The notes beneath the pieces were generated by a model. The model did not search any database, had not been told where the DNA came from, and saw only the letters and a program-made list of their open reading frames with translations. Both the position numbers and the translations under genes were made by a program. A stretch of DNA of 25,102 bases from positions 1 through 25,102 of the forward strand of contig JAISVG010000022.1 of assembly GCA_031271635.1 (NCBI GenBank), in the 5' to 3' direction. This stretch comes from Erysipelotrichaceae bacterium (GTDB lineage Bacteria; Bacillota_I; Bacilli_A; RFN20; CAG-826). Below, one piece after another: positions 16,446-25,040 of this stretch. The first letter of the stretch is position 1. Each line of letters begins with the position of its first letter.

Positions 16446-19219
16446 TAGTTAAATTGATCCTCCTTCGTTCCACGATTCATTCTGGTAAAGAATATTAATG
16501 ATAGGTAGTTACAAATCACGAAAATAACAATTCCTAGTGATGAGGCAATGTTATATCGATTGTCATTCCCAGTGGTAATCTTATAGAGCCAAGTAATTAG
16601 AAGATCAGTCTGCCCTGCTGCATTAGGATCAAGATCTGGGCCACCCTGTGTTAAAAAATAAATTACATTAAAGTTATTAATGTTTCCAATAAACTGTGTT
16701 AATAAATATGGTCCCGTGACAAATAACATGTAAGGCAAGGTAATTTTAAAGAACTGCTGCGAAGAAGAGGCGCCATCAATTCTGGCTGACTCATATAAAT
16801 CTTCGGGAATATTCATTAAAATACCAGAAACAATGAGAATAGTATAAGGAATACCAACCCATACGTTAACGATAATGACGGTTACTTTAGCAAATTGTGC
16901 ATCAGATAAGAATGGTAGATAATCAAGGGTTCTTCCAGTTACATTAGTGGTCCAATCGGCAATAAAACGTCCAAAATCGGTAATAATCTTCTCGCCATTT
17001 TCAAGCAATGGAGCTCCAAGCGCATCTCTCTCCCAAGACCACTTAGTAATCAAAGAGTTAATCGGTCCTGAATCTGCCAAGAGATTTCTCATTACTAATA
17101 GGGTCACAAATTGTGGAATCGCAATTGAAATTACAAACATAGTGCGCCAAAACTTTTTTAGTCTAATAGTTTTACGATTGATTAAAAGTGCGACAATCAT
17201 CCCTAAAATATAGTTTAGGAAAGTCGCAAAGAAAGCCCATACTAATGTCCAACCTAGCAAACGCCACATCGTATCAGCAATGCTTGAACTTCCACTTGAA
17301 AATAAAGCCGTAAAATTAGTAAAACCAACCCAACTAAATAACTGATTTGGTGGGGTATGTCTTCCATCAAACGAAGTAAATGCAACAAGAATAGTAAAAA
17401 TTAGTGGTAAAACAACAATTAAAAGTGTTGTAATCACCGGCGTAAATAAAACTGCCACGGAAAAGTGTTCATTTAAGAGGCCGCGTCCGGTTCGTTTCGC
17501 ACCAAAAGGCTTACCGATATAAGCATTAACGGCACTGTTCTTCCAATCATAGATTTCTTTTTCATACTGGAGAATTAAAACCTCGACTTCGGCTTCAGTT
17601 TTATTAGGAAGATCAAGGTTATAAATCGTTCCTGCTGTCTCATAATTAGTAGCAAAATCAACTACTAATCGCGATTTAATGATATCTTTCGTTGGTTTAA
17701 AGTCAATTCCACCGGTAACAATTTGTTCAACCTGTTTCTGATATCGCACGATTTCTTTTTCTAAAGATGGAATCTCTTTTTCAAGATAACCCCGCTTAAT
17801 CATCTTAATATCAAGGATGTAGCTTGCTTTAAACTCAGGAGGGTTTTCAAGTTGTTGATATTTACTCATGATTGCTGTACAGAAGTCACGCGTCGCAATC
17901 AACCTTCCAGCAGCTGCAGCGTTGTTGTGCAAGATATATTCATCGATCATCGTTTGTCCTAAGAAAGATAATGAATAAATCTTGGTGTGGAGATTACGAA
18001 TTTCTTCTTTAGCAGTTTCGAGTGCTGATTCCTTCATGCTTTCAGTTTCAGCATAAAGTTTCGCAACAGCGTCTTTCGCTTTTAGTGCTTTAAGTACTAC
18101 TAAATCTCTTTGTAAGACTTCATAATATTCATTATATTTGGCGTATTCTCGCACAAATAATGCAAAAGAAATATCGTAATCATTTCTAGTTTTTTCTAAA
18201 TCCTTATCTGCAGCCTTAAAATCAAAATTCGAGGCAGTATAGGCCTCAATTTTAGTAAAGCCTTTCGTTTCAAGCAAGTATTTAATGCAATCGGCCTTCT
18301 TTTCAAACATCGGAGCGTATTCACCGCGATTCTTTAAAATATCAAGTCCTTTACGATAACCACTGACATATTCGCCTTGATATTTAATACAGTTATTTGT
18401 GTATGCAGCACGATTATTTCTAAGATAAATGTAAATAAATAATCCAATAAAGGCAATTGAGATAATTCCAAATAAAAGCGATAACAACGAGTTATCGCCA
18501 TCTATCGGAACTTGAAGATAACAAGTTCCACTAGTTGGATCTGGACCTATAAGTGATGGATGATCAAATGGGACCGGACAATAATTTGTCGGGGTTTCAC
18601 CAATTACCCAATTAAACCAAGTTGGTTCTGGAAGATATTCTCCAGCAGGAATAAATTCAGTAACTCCAAGCGTTATCATGTTAATGATAGCTGGAATTCC
18701 GAAAAAAGCGAGGAAAATAATGAAACTAACTTCTGCAATAATGTATAAAACACCATTCATAACTTGACCATTCTTAATCGAACTATATCCCATCAAGTAA
18801 TATGAGATTTTACCATCACGATCTTTTTCTTTATATTTTCTTCTGCTGTCTTTACAAAGCTTAATGATCGGTCGATACAAAAACACGATCTTTTTGACCA
18901 CTCGATAGATTTGAAGTGAAATCACCACTACTGCTTTTTCAATAAACCAGAGAATAAACACCAAAACACGCAGAATTAAGAAAAGGAGGCCATACAAAAA
19001 ATGTCCCACAAAAGACCAAAATGTTCTTTTATTTAGTGAAACATCCTTTAAAGCAGAGGTATTAATCTCGTTAACATGAATATGATTATCACCACCATCA
19101 TCACGGGTCACTGCTTCTTTCTTTTTTAAGACATCTTCATCTTTGTAGACATCTTTTAAAAAGTTCCAAATAATCCTAAAAATTGATTTTCGTTTGGGTT
19201 TTGTTGTCGATTCTGCCAT
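16445..19219 (-). CDS. malF: Maltodextrin ABC transporter permease MalF with large N-terminal extension
   Basis: A 924-aa protein, against roughly 300-530 for usual MalF homologues. Residues 586-912 are the canonical permease core with EAA loop YESARIDGASSSQQFFKITL (809-828). Before it lie a charged N-terminus (1-65), two hydrophobic segments (about 67-115), a segment like those preceding some Firmicutes MalF cores (YYLMGYSSIKNGQVMNG) with a span at about 155-187, an outside loop with Cys214 and Cys233, a span (about 246-267), then about 318 charged, helix-rich cytoplasmic residues (268-585) with coiled-coil-like stretches (for example 340-410 and 478-500). The whole is one unbroken frame. 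GGAG 5 nt before the ATG supports the start. The extension's function is unknown; it could sense, scaffold or dock a partner such as a shared ATPase. Confidence 0.9.
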   Translation of the reverse strand: MAESTTKPKRKSIFRIIWNFLKDVYKDEDVLKKKEAVTRDDGGDNHIHVNEINTSALKDVSLNKRTFWSFVGHFLYGLLFLILRVLVFILWFIEKAVVVISLQIYRVVKKIVFLYRPIIKLCKDSRRKYKEKDRDGKISYYLMGYSSIKNGQVMNGVLYIIAEVSFIIFLAFFGIPAIINMITLGVTEFIPAGEYLPEPTWFNWVIGETPTNYCPVPFDHPSLIGPDPTSGTCYLQVPIDGDNSLLSLLFGIISIAFIGLFIYIYLRNNRAAYTNNCIKYQGEYVSGYRKGLDILKNRGEYAPMFEKKADCIKYLLETKGFTKIEAYTASNFDFKAADKDLEKTRNDYDISFALFVREYAKYNEYYEVLQRDLVVLKALKAKDAVAKLYAETESMKESALETAKEEIRNLHTKIYSLSFLGQTMIDEYILHNNAAAAGRLIATRDFCTAIMSKYQQLENPPEFKASYILDIKMIKRGYLEKEIPSLEKEIVRYQKQVEQIVTGGIDFKPTKDIIKSRLVVDFATNYETAGTIYNLDLPNKTEAEVEVLILQYEKEIYDWKNSAVNAYIGKPFGAKRTGRGLLNEHFSVAVLFTPVITTLLIVVLPLIFTILVAFTSFDGRHTPPNQLFSWVGFTNFTALFSSGSSSIADTMWRLLGWTLVWAFFATFLNYILGMIVALLINRKTIRLKKFWRTMFVISIAIPQFVTLLVMRNLLADSGPINSLITKWSWERDALGAPLLENGEKIITDFGRFIADWTTNVTGRTLDYLPFLSDAQFAKVTVIIVNVWVGIPYTILIVSGILMNIPEDLYESARIDGASSSQQFFKITLPYMLFVTGPYLLTQFIGNINNFNVIYFLTQGGPDLDPNAAGQTDLLITWLYKITTGNDNRYNIASSLGIVIFVICNYLSLIFFTRMNRGTKEDQFN

Positions 19220-19242
19220 GATATCTCCTCTTTATATCAAAA

Positions 19243-19272
19243 GTGAGGGCTACCTTTTAAGGTCGCCCTCAC
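19243..19272 (-). terminator. Hairpin between malE and malF
   Basis: An 8-bp GC-rich stem (19243-19250 with 19265-19272), one mismatch and a further 4 bp close a 4-nt loop. It sits 11 nt after the malE stop and is followed on the RNA by TTTTGAT. The short U run and the position inside the operon suggest an attenuating terminator or a 3' stabilising hairpin that keeps malE mRNA above malFG, as with intergenic structures in other binding-protein operons. Confidence 0.7.
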
Positions 19273-19283
19273 AAATAGTAATA

Positions 19284-20507
19284 CTAACTGAGCGGATTAG
19301 TTAATTGAGCAATAAACGCATCTAGAATCGTTTTTGCAGTTTGTCCGCTACCCCATGTTCCATTCTTGAAGCATGTACCGACTGCCGCCATTGGATCCCA
19401 GAAATTACCACTAACGGTTGTTGCTTGACTAAAGACCACAGAGCGAGCGTTTTGTTCGCTTAATGCCGCTAACATTAAATTTGCTTTAACTGCTGGGCTT
19501 TCAGCCACTTCTTTATTGGATGGACCAATTTGTCGTACATTAAATCGTCTCTCTTGAGCTTCTTTACCAGTCGCAAATTCCGCAAAATCAAGAGCTTGAG
19601 CTAGTTTATTGCCAATATTTGCTTTAATTGAAAGTGCTTTTGAACCTCTAAATGAACCAAGCGGCTTATCAACACCATTAATCTTGATTGATGGAAGTGG
19701 GGCAAATTTTAAATTATCACCTAATTCACCTTGAACTGTTGGAGCATTCCACGTTCCTGTCACTGCGGCACAAACGTTTCCATTCATTAAACCAGCAGTC
19801 ACATTGGCGTCGCCTGAATCTGGAACTAAGACTCCAGCATAAGTTTTCGCAAGTTCCATGAAAGCTTCGGCTGCCGCCACTCCATTAGCGTTATTGAAGT
19901 TTGAAACTTGTGCTCCCTCACCATCTAATGATAATGAACCTCCATTTGCAAAAAAGATTGAAGGGGTATACCAAGAGTTGGCATAATCAAAAAGAACTTG
20001 TTTTCCAAGAGTTTTTGCTTTGGCTAACAATGTTTCAAGGGAATTAATCTCAGATGCATTAATCATCGAACTATTGTAGAATAAAAAGTATCCGTTATCC
20101 GCTGTTTGAGGAAAACCATAGGCTCGACCACCAATTTTTACCGCTTCAACGCTACTTGCAATGTTAGCAGCAGTAAATCTAGTCACATAATCTGTAGGAA
20201 TTCGTAATAATTTCGATCCATTGGCTAATTCACGAATGTTGTCATCAACAATTGCAAAAACATCTGGAGCCGTATCAATATCAGTCAAAAGCGTCTGTGC
20301 AATATCACCTTCTCTAATCTCTGTGATTTCAAATTTAACATTAGGATTCTTGACTCGGTACTGTTGAACAATCCAATCTGTTACTGCACGATCTTCTGAC
20401 GGACAAGATATTCTTAGTGTAATTTCGGTTCCAGGCTTTTCGCCACCACAACCAACAAGCAGCATCGCCGCTCCGAGTATCGGAATTAAAATTTTCGTCT
20501 TTGACAT
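19284..20507 (-). CDS. malE: Maltodextrin-binding lipoprotein MalE
   Basis: A 407-aa solute-binding protein of the extracellular sugar-binding type, of normal length. The signal ends in lipobox LVGC (Cys20), followed by a Gly-rich linker. Family features include PSEDRAVTDWIVQQYRVKNP, DVFAIVDDNIREL and AYGFPQTADNGYFLFYN, the region that lines the maltodextrin site in MalE homologues. It should capture maltodextrins made by the co-transcribed amylases and hand them to MalFG. It is the first gene of the operon: AAGGAGGT lies 5-6 nt before the ATG, a TATAAT promoter is about 80 bp upstream, and a hairpin follows the stop. Assignment to maltodextrin rather than another sugar rests on similarity plus the amylase and pullulanase neighbours. 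Confidence 0.92.
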   Translation of the reverse strand: MSKTKILIPILGAAMLLVGCGGEKPGTEITLRISCPSEDRAVTDWIVQQYRVKNPNVKFEITEIREGDIAQTLLTDIDTAPDVFAIVDDNIRELANGSKLLRIPTDYVTRFTAANIASSVEAVKIGGRAYGFPQTADNGYFLFYNSSMINASEINSLETLLAKAKTLGKQVLFDYANSWYTPSIFFANGGSLSLDGEGAQVSNFNNANGVAAAEAFMELAKTYAGVLVPDSGDANVTAGLMNGNVCAAVTGTWNAPTVQGELGDNLKFAPLPSIKINGVDKPLGSFRGSKALSIKANIGNKLAQALDFAEFATGKEAQERRFNVRQIGPSNKEVAESPAVKANLMLAALSEQNARSVVFSQATTVSGNFWDPMAAVGTCFKNGTWGSGQTAKTILDAFIAQLTNPLS

Positions 20508-20587
20508 GTTTACCTCCTTAAAATTACAAAGAATAGCAGTCTTCTTTTAAAAAAGTCCGTACTCTCCTACTTAATGTCATTGAAATT

Positions 20588-20615
20588 ATTATAAAACAAA
20601 TAAGCAAAAAAGTAA
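20588..20615 (-). promoter_or_regulatory. Promoter of the malE-led operon
   Basis: On the minus strand, TTACTT (20610-20615) and TATAAT (20588-20593) are separated by 16 bp. The predicted transcript would have a leader of about 70 nt before the malE ATG. No convincing LacI-type or CcpA-type operator with a central CG was found around it, although an AT-rich palindrome (CTTTTTTAAAAG) lies in the leader. Confidence 0.6.
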
Positions 20616-20623
20616 TGATTTAT

Positions 20624-20629
20624 TATAAT
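20624..20629 (+). promoter_or_regulatory. -10 box of the divergent lipoprotein gene
   Basis: A perfect TATAAT on the plus strand sits 18 nt before the ATG at 20648, with GTGAGG between as ribosome site. No good -35 is visible at 16-18 bp. The element lies just upstream of the malE -35, so the two divergent promoters overlap or nearly so. Confidence 0.4.
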
Positions 20630-20647
20630 AATAATAGTGAGGTCATT

Positions 20648-21199
20648 ATGATACTAAAAAATAAGAAAGTTGCCGCCTTGTTTCTTCTCCCGATTCTTTT
20701 AGCTTGTAAGGGGAATGTCGTGCTTCCTGCACCAGAACCATTAGTAACTAGTGCAATGGTTGCTCTTAAAGAAGCAAAGAATAAAATTAATCTTGGAGAA
20801 AGCACCAGCGAGCTTCAATACCTAGGAGCCATTCAATTCTCATTTGATACTCGTCCGTTAGAACCTACTGATACTCCTGAAGAACTAACCGGCGTTATTT
20901 ATGCTTTCCAAATCCTGAAGAAGTCTCCAGTCGCAGGTGATAGTGGCACCAAAGTGAATGAGGAGACTATTTATGGTCTTGCGCGAAGAATTAGTAGCAC
21001 AATCTCGACCAAACTTGATTTTGAAGAAACTGAAAATCCTGAAATTTATCAAGCTTCGATTACATCGCTCATCAGCGGAATGAAACGCGCCGACTATACT
21101 CCACCACGAGAAGAAAACATGGGCTTTAATAATTTCCAAGTCATCACCTACTATACTTTTGATTTAGAAGATATCCAAACCAAATACTTAACCCTTTAG
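20648..21199 (+). CDS. Small lipoprotein of unknown function, divergent from malE
   Basis: A 183-aa protein and the only real plus-strand gene in the window. The signal peptide MILKNKKVAALFLLPILLAC gives a lipobox LLAC (Cys20). The mature part is acidic, with alternating short helices and strands, and no domain is recognised. The start at 20648 is chosen over an in-frame ATG at 20615 because GTGAGG precedes it and the signal peptide starts cleanly; the earlier start would add MIYYNNNSEVI. It converges with tldE, leaving only 27 bp between the stops and no clear terminator. Its divergent position next to malE allows, but does not show, a role in glucan use. Confidence 0.75.
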   Translation: MILKNKKVAALFLLPILLACKGNVVLPAPEPLVTSAMVALKEAKNKINLGESTSELQYLGAIQFSFDTRPLEPTDTPEELTGVIYAFQILKKSPVAGDSGTKVNEETIYGLARRISSTISTKLDFEETENPEIYQASITSLISGMKRADYTPPREENMGFNNFQVITYYTFDLEDIQTKYLTL

Positions 21200-21226
21200 T
21201 TTATAATATAGAGTACTACTTCTAAG

Positions 21227-22549
21227 TTACTTACCGGAAACTGCTAAGTTTTTAATTAGAGCATAAGGCAGTTCCATTCCATTGAGCAATAGTTTATTAT
21301 CTTTTGACAAAACTCTAATGTCCTTCATTAATTGAAAGAGGTTTCCCGCCACGGTGATTAAAGAAAGAGGTCGATCAATTTTTCCGTCCTTAATTAAAAA
21401 CCCATTGGTCTGAAGCGAAAAATCACCACTTCTCTCATCAAGTCCCGCATGAAGTCCTTGCAATTCGTTAATAAGAATACCTTCCTTAATCGTAGTAATG
21501 ATTTGGTCTTTAGTTTTCTTACCTGGTTTGACATAGAGATTTTGATATCCAATCCCGACTTTTCCACCTTTGCCATAACCATTTCCAGTTGTTTCTCTTC
21601 CCTCTTTAGCGGCCGTTTCAAGATTATATAAAAAGGTCTTGAGAATGCCTTTATCAACAATTCTCTTGTTATATGTTGCAACGCCTTCATCATCAAAATA
21701 ACGATAATTAAAGTTATTAACTAAAGGTCGCTCCTCAATTGTTACAATCTTTGATGCAACTTCTTGATTTAACATATCTTTTAAGGCTGAACTGTTGCGC
21801 TGGACTTCTTCGCTTGAAGTACTAGCAATGAAAGCGCCAAGTAAGGCTGCAAAACTATCAGGATTAAGCAAAATGGGATACTTTTTTGACTCGCACTGTG
21901 TTCCACCAAGTTTACTTAAAGCATCCTCGGCTGTTTTTCGTACTAAATCAGTAATGTCAAATTTTTCTAAATCATCACTGAGGAAGATTTCTCCACCAGT
22001 TTTTACTTCATCGTTTTCCTTAACCATAATATAAGCACTATAGTAATAATATGCGCCTTTTGCCGATAATTTCAAACCGTATGAGTTATTAATTCCAGTA
22101 ACAAATGAGGACTCAGCATAAGCTACACTCATAATTTCTGTAATTCTGGGATCCAAATCTTTTAGCTGCTTTTCAATCTCATATAATTTCGCAATCTTTT
22201 CACCAATTGGAGTATCAACTAAGCGCTGATTATAAAAAGTTCTTTTTCGGTATTTCGGACTACCTTTAAAAATAATCGCCTTTTCAGGTTTTTCGATAAC
22301 TGCAGCGTTTTCCTTAATGTCATTAATAATACTTTTAAAATGGGCTGTTTCAAGTTTTGGAGTCGAAATCACTCCAAACTTTCCGTTTAAAATACCGCGA
22401 ACCTGAGTTGTGGTATCTTCTTCAATTTGTTGCGACTCAATCTCACCATGATATAATTCGACACTCGTACTTTTGGCCGTTGATGATGTAATTTCAATCG
22501 CTTCAAGTCCCGACGCTTTCGCTAGTTCAAATAGTTTTTTAAAGTTCAT
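21227..22549 (-). CDS. tldE: TldE/PmbA-type metallopeptidase partner
   Basis: A 440-aa protein of the TldD/PmbA family (usual length about 440-450). It lacks the HExxxH metal site of its partner, as expected for TldE, the non-catalytic half of the heterodimer. Recognisable family segments are the N-terminal AKASGLEAIEITSS region, the central GTQCESKKYPILLNPDS segment and the C-terminal ERSGDFSLQTNGFLIKDGKI region. TldD-TldE degrades unfolded peptides and, in other bacteria, trims modified peptides such as microcin B17. The ATG overlaps the tldD stop by four bases (ATGA), and GGAGGAG precedes it at good spacing, so the two subunits should be made together. Confidence 0.92.
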   Translation of the reverse strand: MNFKKLFELAKASGLEAIEITSSTAKSTSVELYHGEIESQQIEEDTTTQVRGILNGKFGVISTPKLETAHFKSIINDIKENAAVIEKPEKAIIFKGSPKYRKRTFYNQRLVDTPIGEKIAKLYEIEKQLKDLDPRITEIMSVAYAESSFVTGINNSYGLKLSAKGAYYYYSAYIMVKENDEVKTGGEIFLSDDLEKFDITDLVRKTAEDALSKLGGTQCESKKYPILLNPDSFAALLGAFIASTSSEEVQRNSSALKDMLNQEVASKIVTIEERPLVNNFNYRYFDDEGVATYNKRIVDKGILKTFLYNLETAAKEGRETTGNGYGKGGKVGIGYQNLYVKPGKKTKDQIITTIKEGILINELQGLHAGLDERSGDFSLQTNGFLIKDGKIDRPLSLITVAGNLFQLMKDIRVLSKDNKLLLNGMELPYALIKNLAVSGK

Positions 22550-23931
22550 TTTAACTCTCCTCCACGACCGCCGACAGTCATTTGTTTAACTCTTAGGGTG
22601 GGCTGTCCGACACACACTGGAATTGATCCTGATGCCGCGCCACACATCCCTTGCGATAATTCTAAATCATTCGCCACCATATCAATATCTAAAAGTATTT
22701 TCGCACCATTCCCGACCAAGGTTGCCCCCTTTACTAGCTCAGCAATCTTGCCATCGCGAATAATATATGCTTCAGAACATGAGAAATTAAAATCTCCCGT
22801 TGCCGGATTAACTGAACCACCACCAAGCGATTTAGCGTAAAGACCTAGTTTAGTAGCTCCAATAACCTCGCTAACAGAGGAATGTCCTTTATCAATATAA
22901 GTATTAGACATTCTACTTGTTGGCTCATATTTAAAGTTTTGCCTTCTCGTTGAACCATTGGCTTTTTGATTCATTCTCCTGCCGTTTAAATCATCAATCA
23001 AATAATTCGTTAAAATACCATTCTCAATTAACTGCGTTCTTTCACCAGCCATTCCCGTATCATCAACATTGTATGAACCCCATTCATCAGCAATAGTGGC
23101 ATCATCAACTGCTGAGACAACTTCACTAGCAATGCGCTCACCAAGTTTTCCGGTAAATACGGAGTGGCCTTTGCTCACTGAACTTGCCTCAAGAGGATGA
23201 CCGCAGGCTTCATGAAATAATAATCCTCCAAAGGCATTGCCAATTACCACTGGCATCACGCCACTAGGACATTCTTTGGCATCAAGATTTAGGACTGCAA
23301 GTCGCGCTGCTTCTTTAGCTAAATTAACAAAGTCCTTTTCTTCTAGAAAACTTAGACCTTTTAAAGAACCAGGACCAGCATAACCCTGTTCAAGCTTGCC
23401 ATCTTTTGATGCCATCGCAATAACAAAGGCTCGGATATAGGTTCTTTCGTCTTTAATAATCTCGCCATTTGAGTTATAAATTGTAAATACTTTATTATTC
23501 TCATTAATTGAAGCATCAACCCGAACGATTAAAGGAGACTCGTTTTTTGCCGCCTCACTCGCGGCTTTTAAAAGGGCCACTTTTTCATTAATCTTGGCAA
23601 AAGGGACTTTCTTTGTAATTTGACATGAGTTTTTTCTTAGAGTCAATTCTTCTACTGTTGCAGCTCTAGTATCATTAAAAGCCGCTGCTAGTGATGAAAT
23701 TAAAGTCAGCAAATTGGTCTTTGACAAATTTGAAGCATAACCATAAACGCTTTTTACACCTCTTAGTAATCTAACTCCAACCCCATACGTCTCGTTTGTA
23801 GTTGCGGTTTCAATTTTACCATTGATTAGAGAAATCCCTTTTCCTTTTGAATCTTCAAAATAGAGTTCTGCAAAGTCCGCACCGGTAGCTAGACCAGCGT
23901 TAAGAATATCTAAATAATCTTTTTTATTCAT
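22546..23931 (-). CDS. tldD: TldD metallopeptidase catalytic subunit
   Basis: A 461-aa protein of normal length. The metal-binding motif HEACGH (240-245, HExxxH type) lies in GLLFHEACGHPLEAS, and the C-terminal GMCGAASG segment provides the conserved Cys expected as a further metal ligand. Other family landmarks are DEWGSYNVDDTGMAGERT and the final MTVGGRGGE. It acts in the cytoplasm with TldE as a narrow-channel peptidase. No precursor peptide or RiPP enzyme lies nearby, so a housekeeping role is more likely. GGAGG precedes the ATG at 23931, and a promoter with an extended -10 lies just upstream. Confidence 0.94.
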   Translation of the reverse strand: MNKKDYLDILNAGLATGADFAELYFEDSKGKGISLINGKIETATTNETYGVGVRLLRGVKSVYGYASNLSKTNLLTLISSLAAAFNDTRAATVEELTLRKNSCQITKKVPFAKINEKVALLKAASEAAKNESPLIVRVDASINENNKVFTIYNSNGEIIKDERTYIRAFVIAMASKDGKLEQGYAGPGSLKGLSFLEEKDFVNLAKEAARLAVLNLDAKECPSGVMPVVIGNAFGGLLFHEACGHPLEASSVSKGHSVFTGKLGERIASEVVSAVDDATIADEWGSYNVDDTGMAGERTQLIENGILTNYLIDDLNGRRMNQKANGSTRRQNFKYEPTSRMSNTYIDKGHSSVSEVIGATKLGLYAKSLGGGSVNPATGDFNFSCSEAYIIRDGKIAELVKGATLVGNGAKILLDIDMVANDLELSQGMCGAASGSIPVCVGQPTLRVKQMTVGGRGGELK

Positions 23932-23957
23932 TAATTTTCCTCCTAAACATAGTTTTT

Positions 23958-23988
23958 ATTGTACCATAAAAGTCATTTTTAAAGGCAA
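23958..23988 (-). promoter_or_regulatory. Promoter of tldD-tldE
   Basis: An extended -10 (TGGTACAAT; hexamer TACAAT at 23958-23963) lies 26 nt before the tldD ATG. A -35-like TTGCCT is at 23983-23988 with a long 19-bp spacer, so the TG extension may compensate. Confidence 0.5.
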
Positions 23989-24026
23989 TAATTAAATCGA
24001 AAAACAGCATTAATCACCTTAAATCA

Positions 24027-25040
24027 TCAAATTTTCTTTTTATAATCACTAATCAAATTTTCGTAGATCTCTTTAAGACCAATGCCAATCTTTTCAAGAC
24101 TTCGATCGGAAACAACCTGGTATGCCGCTTCAATCATTTGGCTATTATCCTTTGATAATAAAGCGCTAAGTTTTTCATGAAACTCATTAACTGATGCGGC
24201 CATATAACAACTCACATCTTCCTTAAGCCATTCATCATAAACGCCAATTCTTCTAACTAGTAACGGGAGGCGACTCGCCATCGCTTCAAGAACTACAATA
24301 CCTTCGGTTTCTTCAAAAGAAGGAAAAAGAAGACATGAAGCATATTGCATCGCCCCTTTAATCACATCATTACTGATGTAGCCAGGAAGAATCACGTTGT
24401 CTGGTTTTTTCTTAATCGCATTAAGAATCTCAGTACTATTTAAGATCGATGCTAAATGACCGAACCAAATAAAAGTAATCTCCGGATTTAATCTTGCGAC
24501 TTCAATAAAATCTAAGACCCCTTTTCGCACAAAAGGATAACCAATTCCGATTACAACTTTTTCATTAGTAATCGAAAAAAAGTCTTTAAAAACTTGAAGC
24601 TTTTGTTCATCGCTTCTATATGCATTTAAATCAATACCATTACTAAGATAAACAACCTTCGTGTCTAATTGATACGAATCAATAATGCGTTTTGAATATG
24701 GAGTCGGAGTAATGATTAAATCAGCTTGACGGTAAATACTCAGCAACTGGGGATAAAAATAAAGACTCATCGTTTTCCAACCGCGAAACGAATCACGAAA
24801 ATCTTCTAGTGTTGAATGACCGTGAACAATAATTGGAATTTTCTTCTTACGATATTTACGAATGAGACTCTGAGTTTGTGTTAGTAAAGTATTGATATGA
24901 ATTAAATCAAATTCACCTTCATCAATTAGTGAATACTCAATTCCGACTGCATCAAGGGCCTGCATTTGATGTTTCATCGCCCGACCGACTCCGCTTTTTT
25001 TAATGGCTTTTTGCCCTTGAAAATACAAAAGAACTCGCAT
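24027..25040 (-). CDS. GT4 glycosyltransferase, probable diglucosyl-diacylglycerol synthase
   Basis: A 337-aa GT-B glycosyltransferase of family GT4. The N-terminus (LLYFQGQKAIKKSGVGRA, then HQ) matches the pattern of Acholeplasma laidlawii diglucosyl-DAG synthase and pneumococcal CpoA, which are of similar length. Further landmarks are HGHSTLEDFRDSF, TPTPYSKRI, YLSNGIDL and the C-terminal E-x7-E motif (Glu244 and Glu252 in EETEGIVVLE) that binds the nucleotide sugar. It should add a second glucose to monoglucosyl-DAG at the inner membrane face, setting lipid curvature. The exact sugar and linkage are inferred. Two consecutive TGA codons end it, evidence that UGA is a stop here. The ATG overlaps the upstream stop by one base (TAATG), with GAGGAG 11 nt before. 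Confidence 0.85.
   Translation of the reverse strand: MRVLLYFQGQKAIKKSGVGRAMKHQMQALDAVGIEYSLIDEGEFDLIHINTLLTQTQSLIRKYRKKKIPIIVHGHSTLEDFRDSFRGWKTMSLYFYPQLLSIYRQADLIITPTPYSKRIIDSYQLDTKVVYLSNGIDLNAYRSDEQKLQVFKDFFSITNEKVVIGIGYPFVRKGVLDFIEVARLNPEITFIWFGHLASILNSTEILNAIKKKPDNVILPGYISNDVIKGAMQYASCLLFPSFEETEGIVVLEAMASRLPLLVRRIGVYDEWLKEDVSCYMAASVNEFHEKLSALLSKDNSQMIEAAYQVVSDRSLEKIGIGLKEIYENLISDYKKKI

Noticed and set aside
20615..20647. Earlier ATG for the plus-strand lipoprotein
   Set aside because: It lies upstream of the -10 box and adds a polar leader before the signal peptide. GTGAGG precedes the ATG at 20648.
20508..20647. CcpA or LacI-type operator in the malE upstream region
   Set aside because: No palindrome with a central CG matching these families was found; the only palindrome is AT-only and could be chance.
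24024..24029. UGA as a tryptophan codon (Mycoplasma code)
   Set aside because: TGA ends tldD and the glycosyltransferase (two in a row) at the expected family lengths, while Trp positions use TGG.
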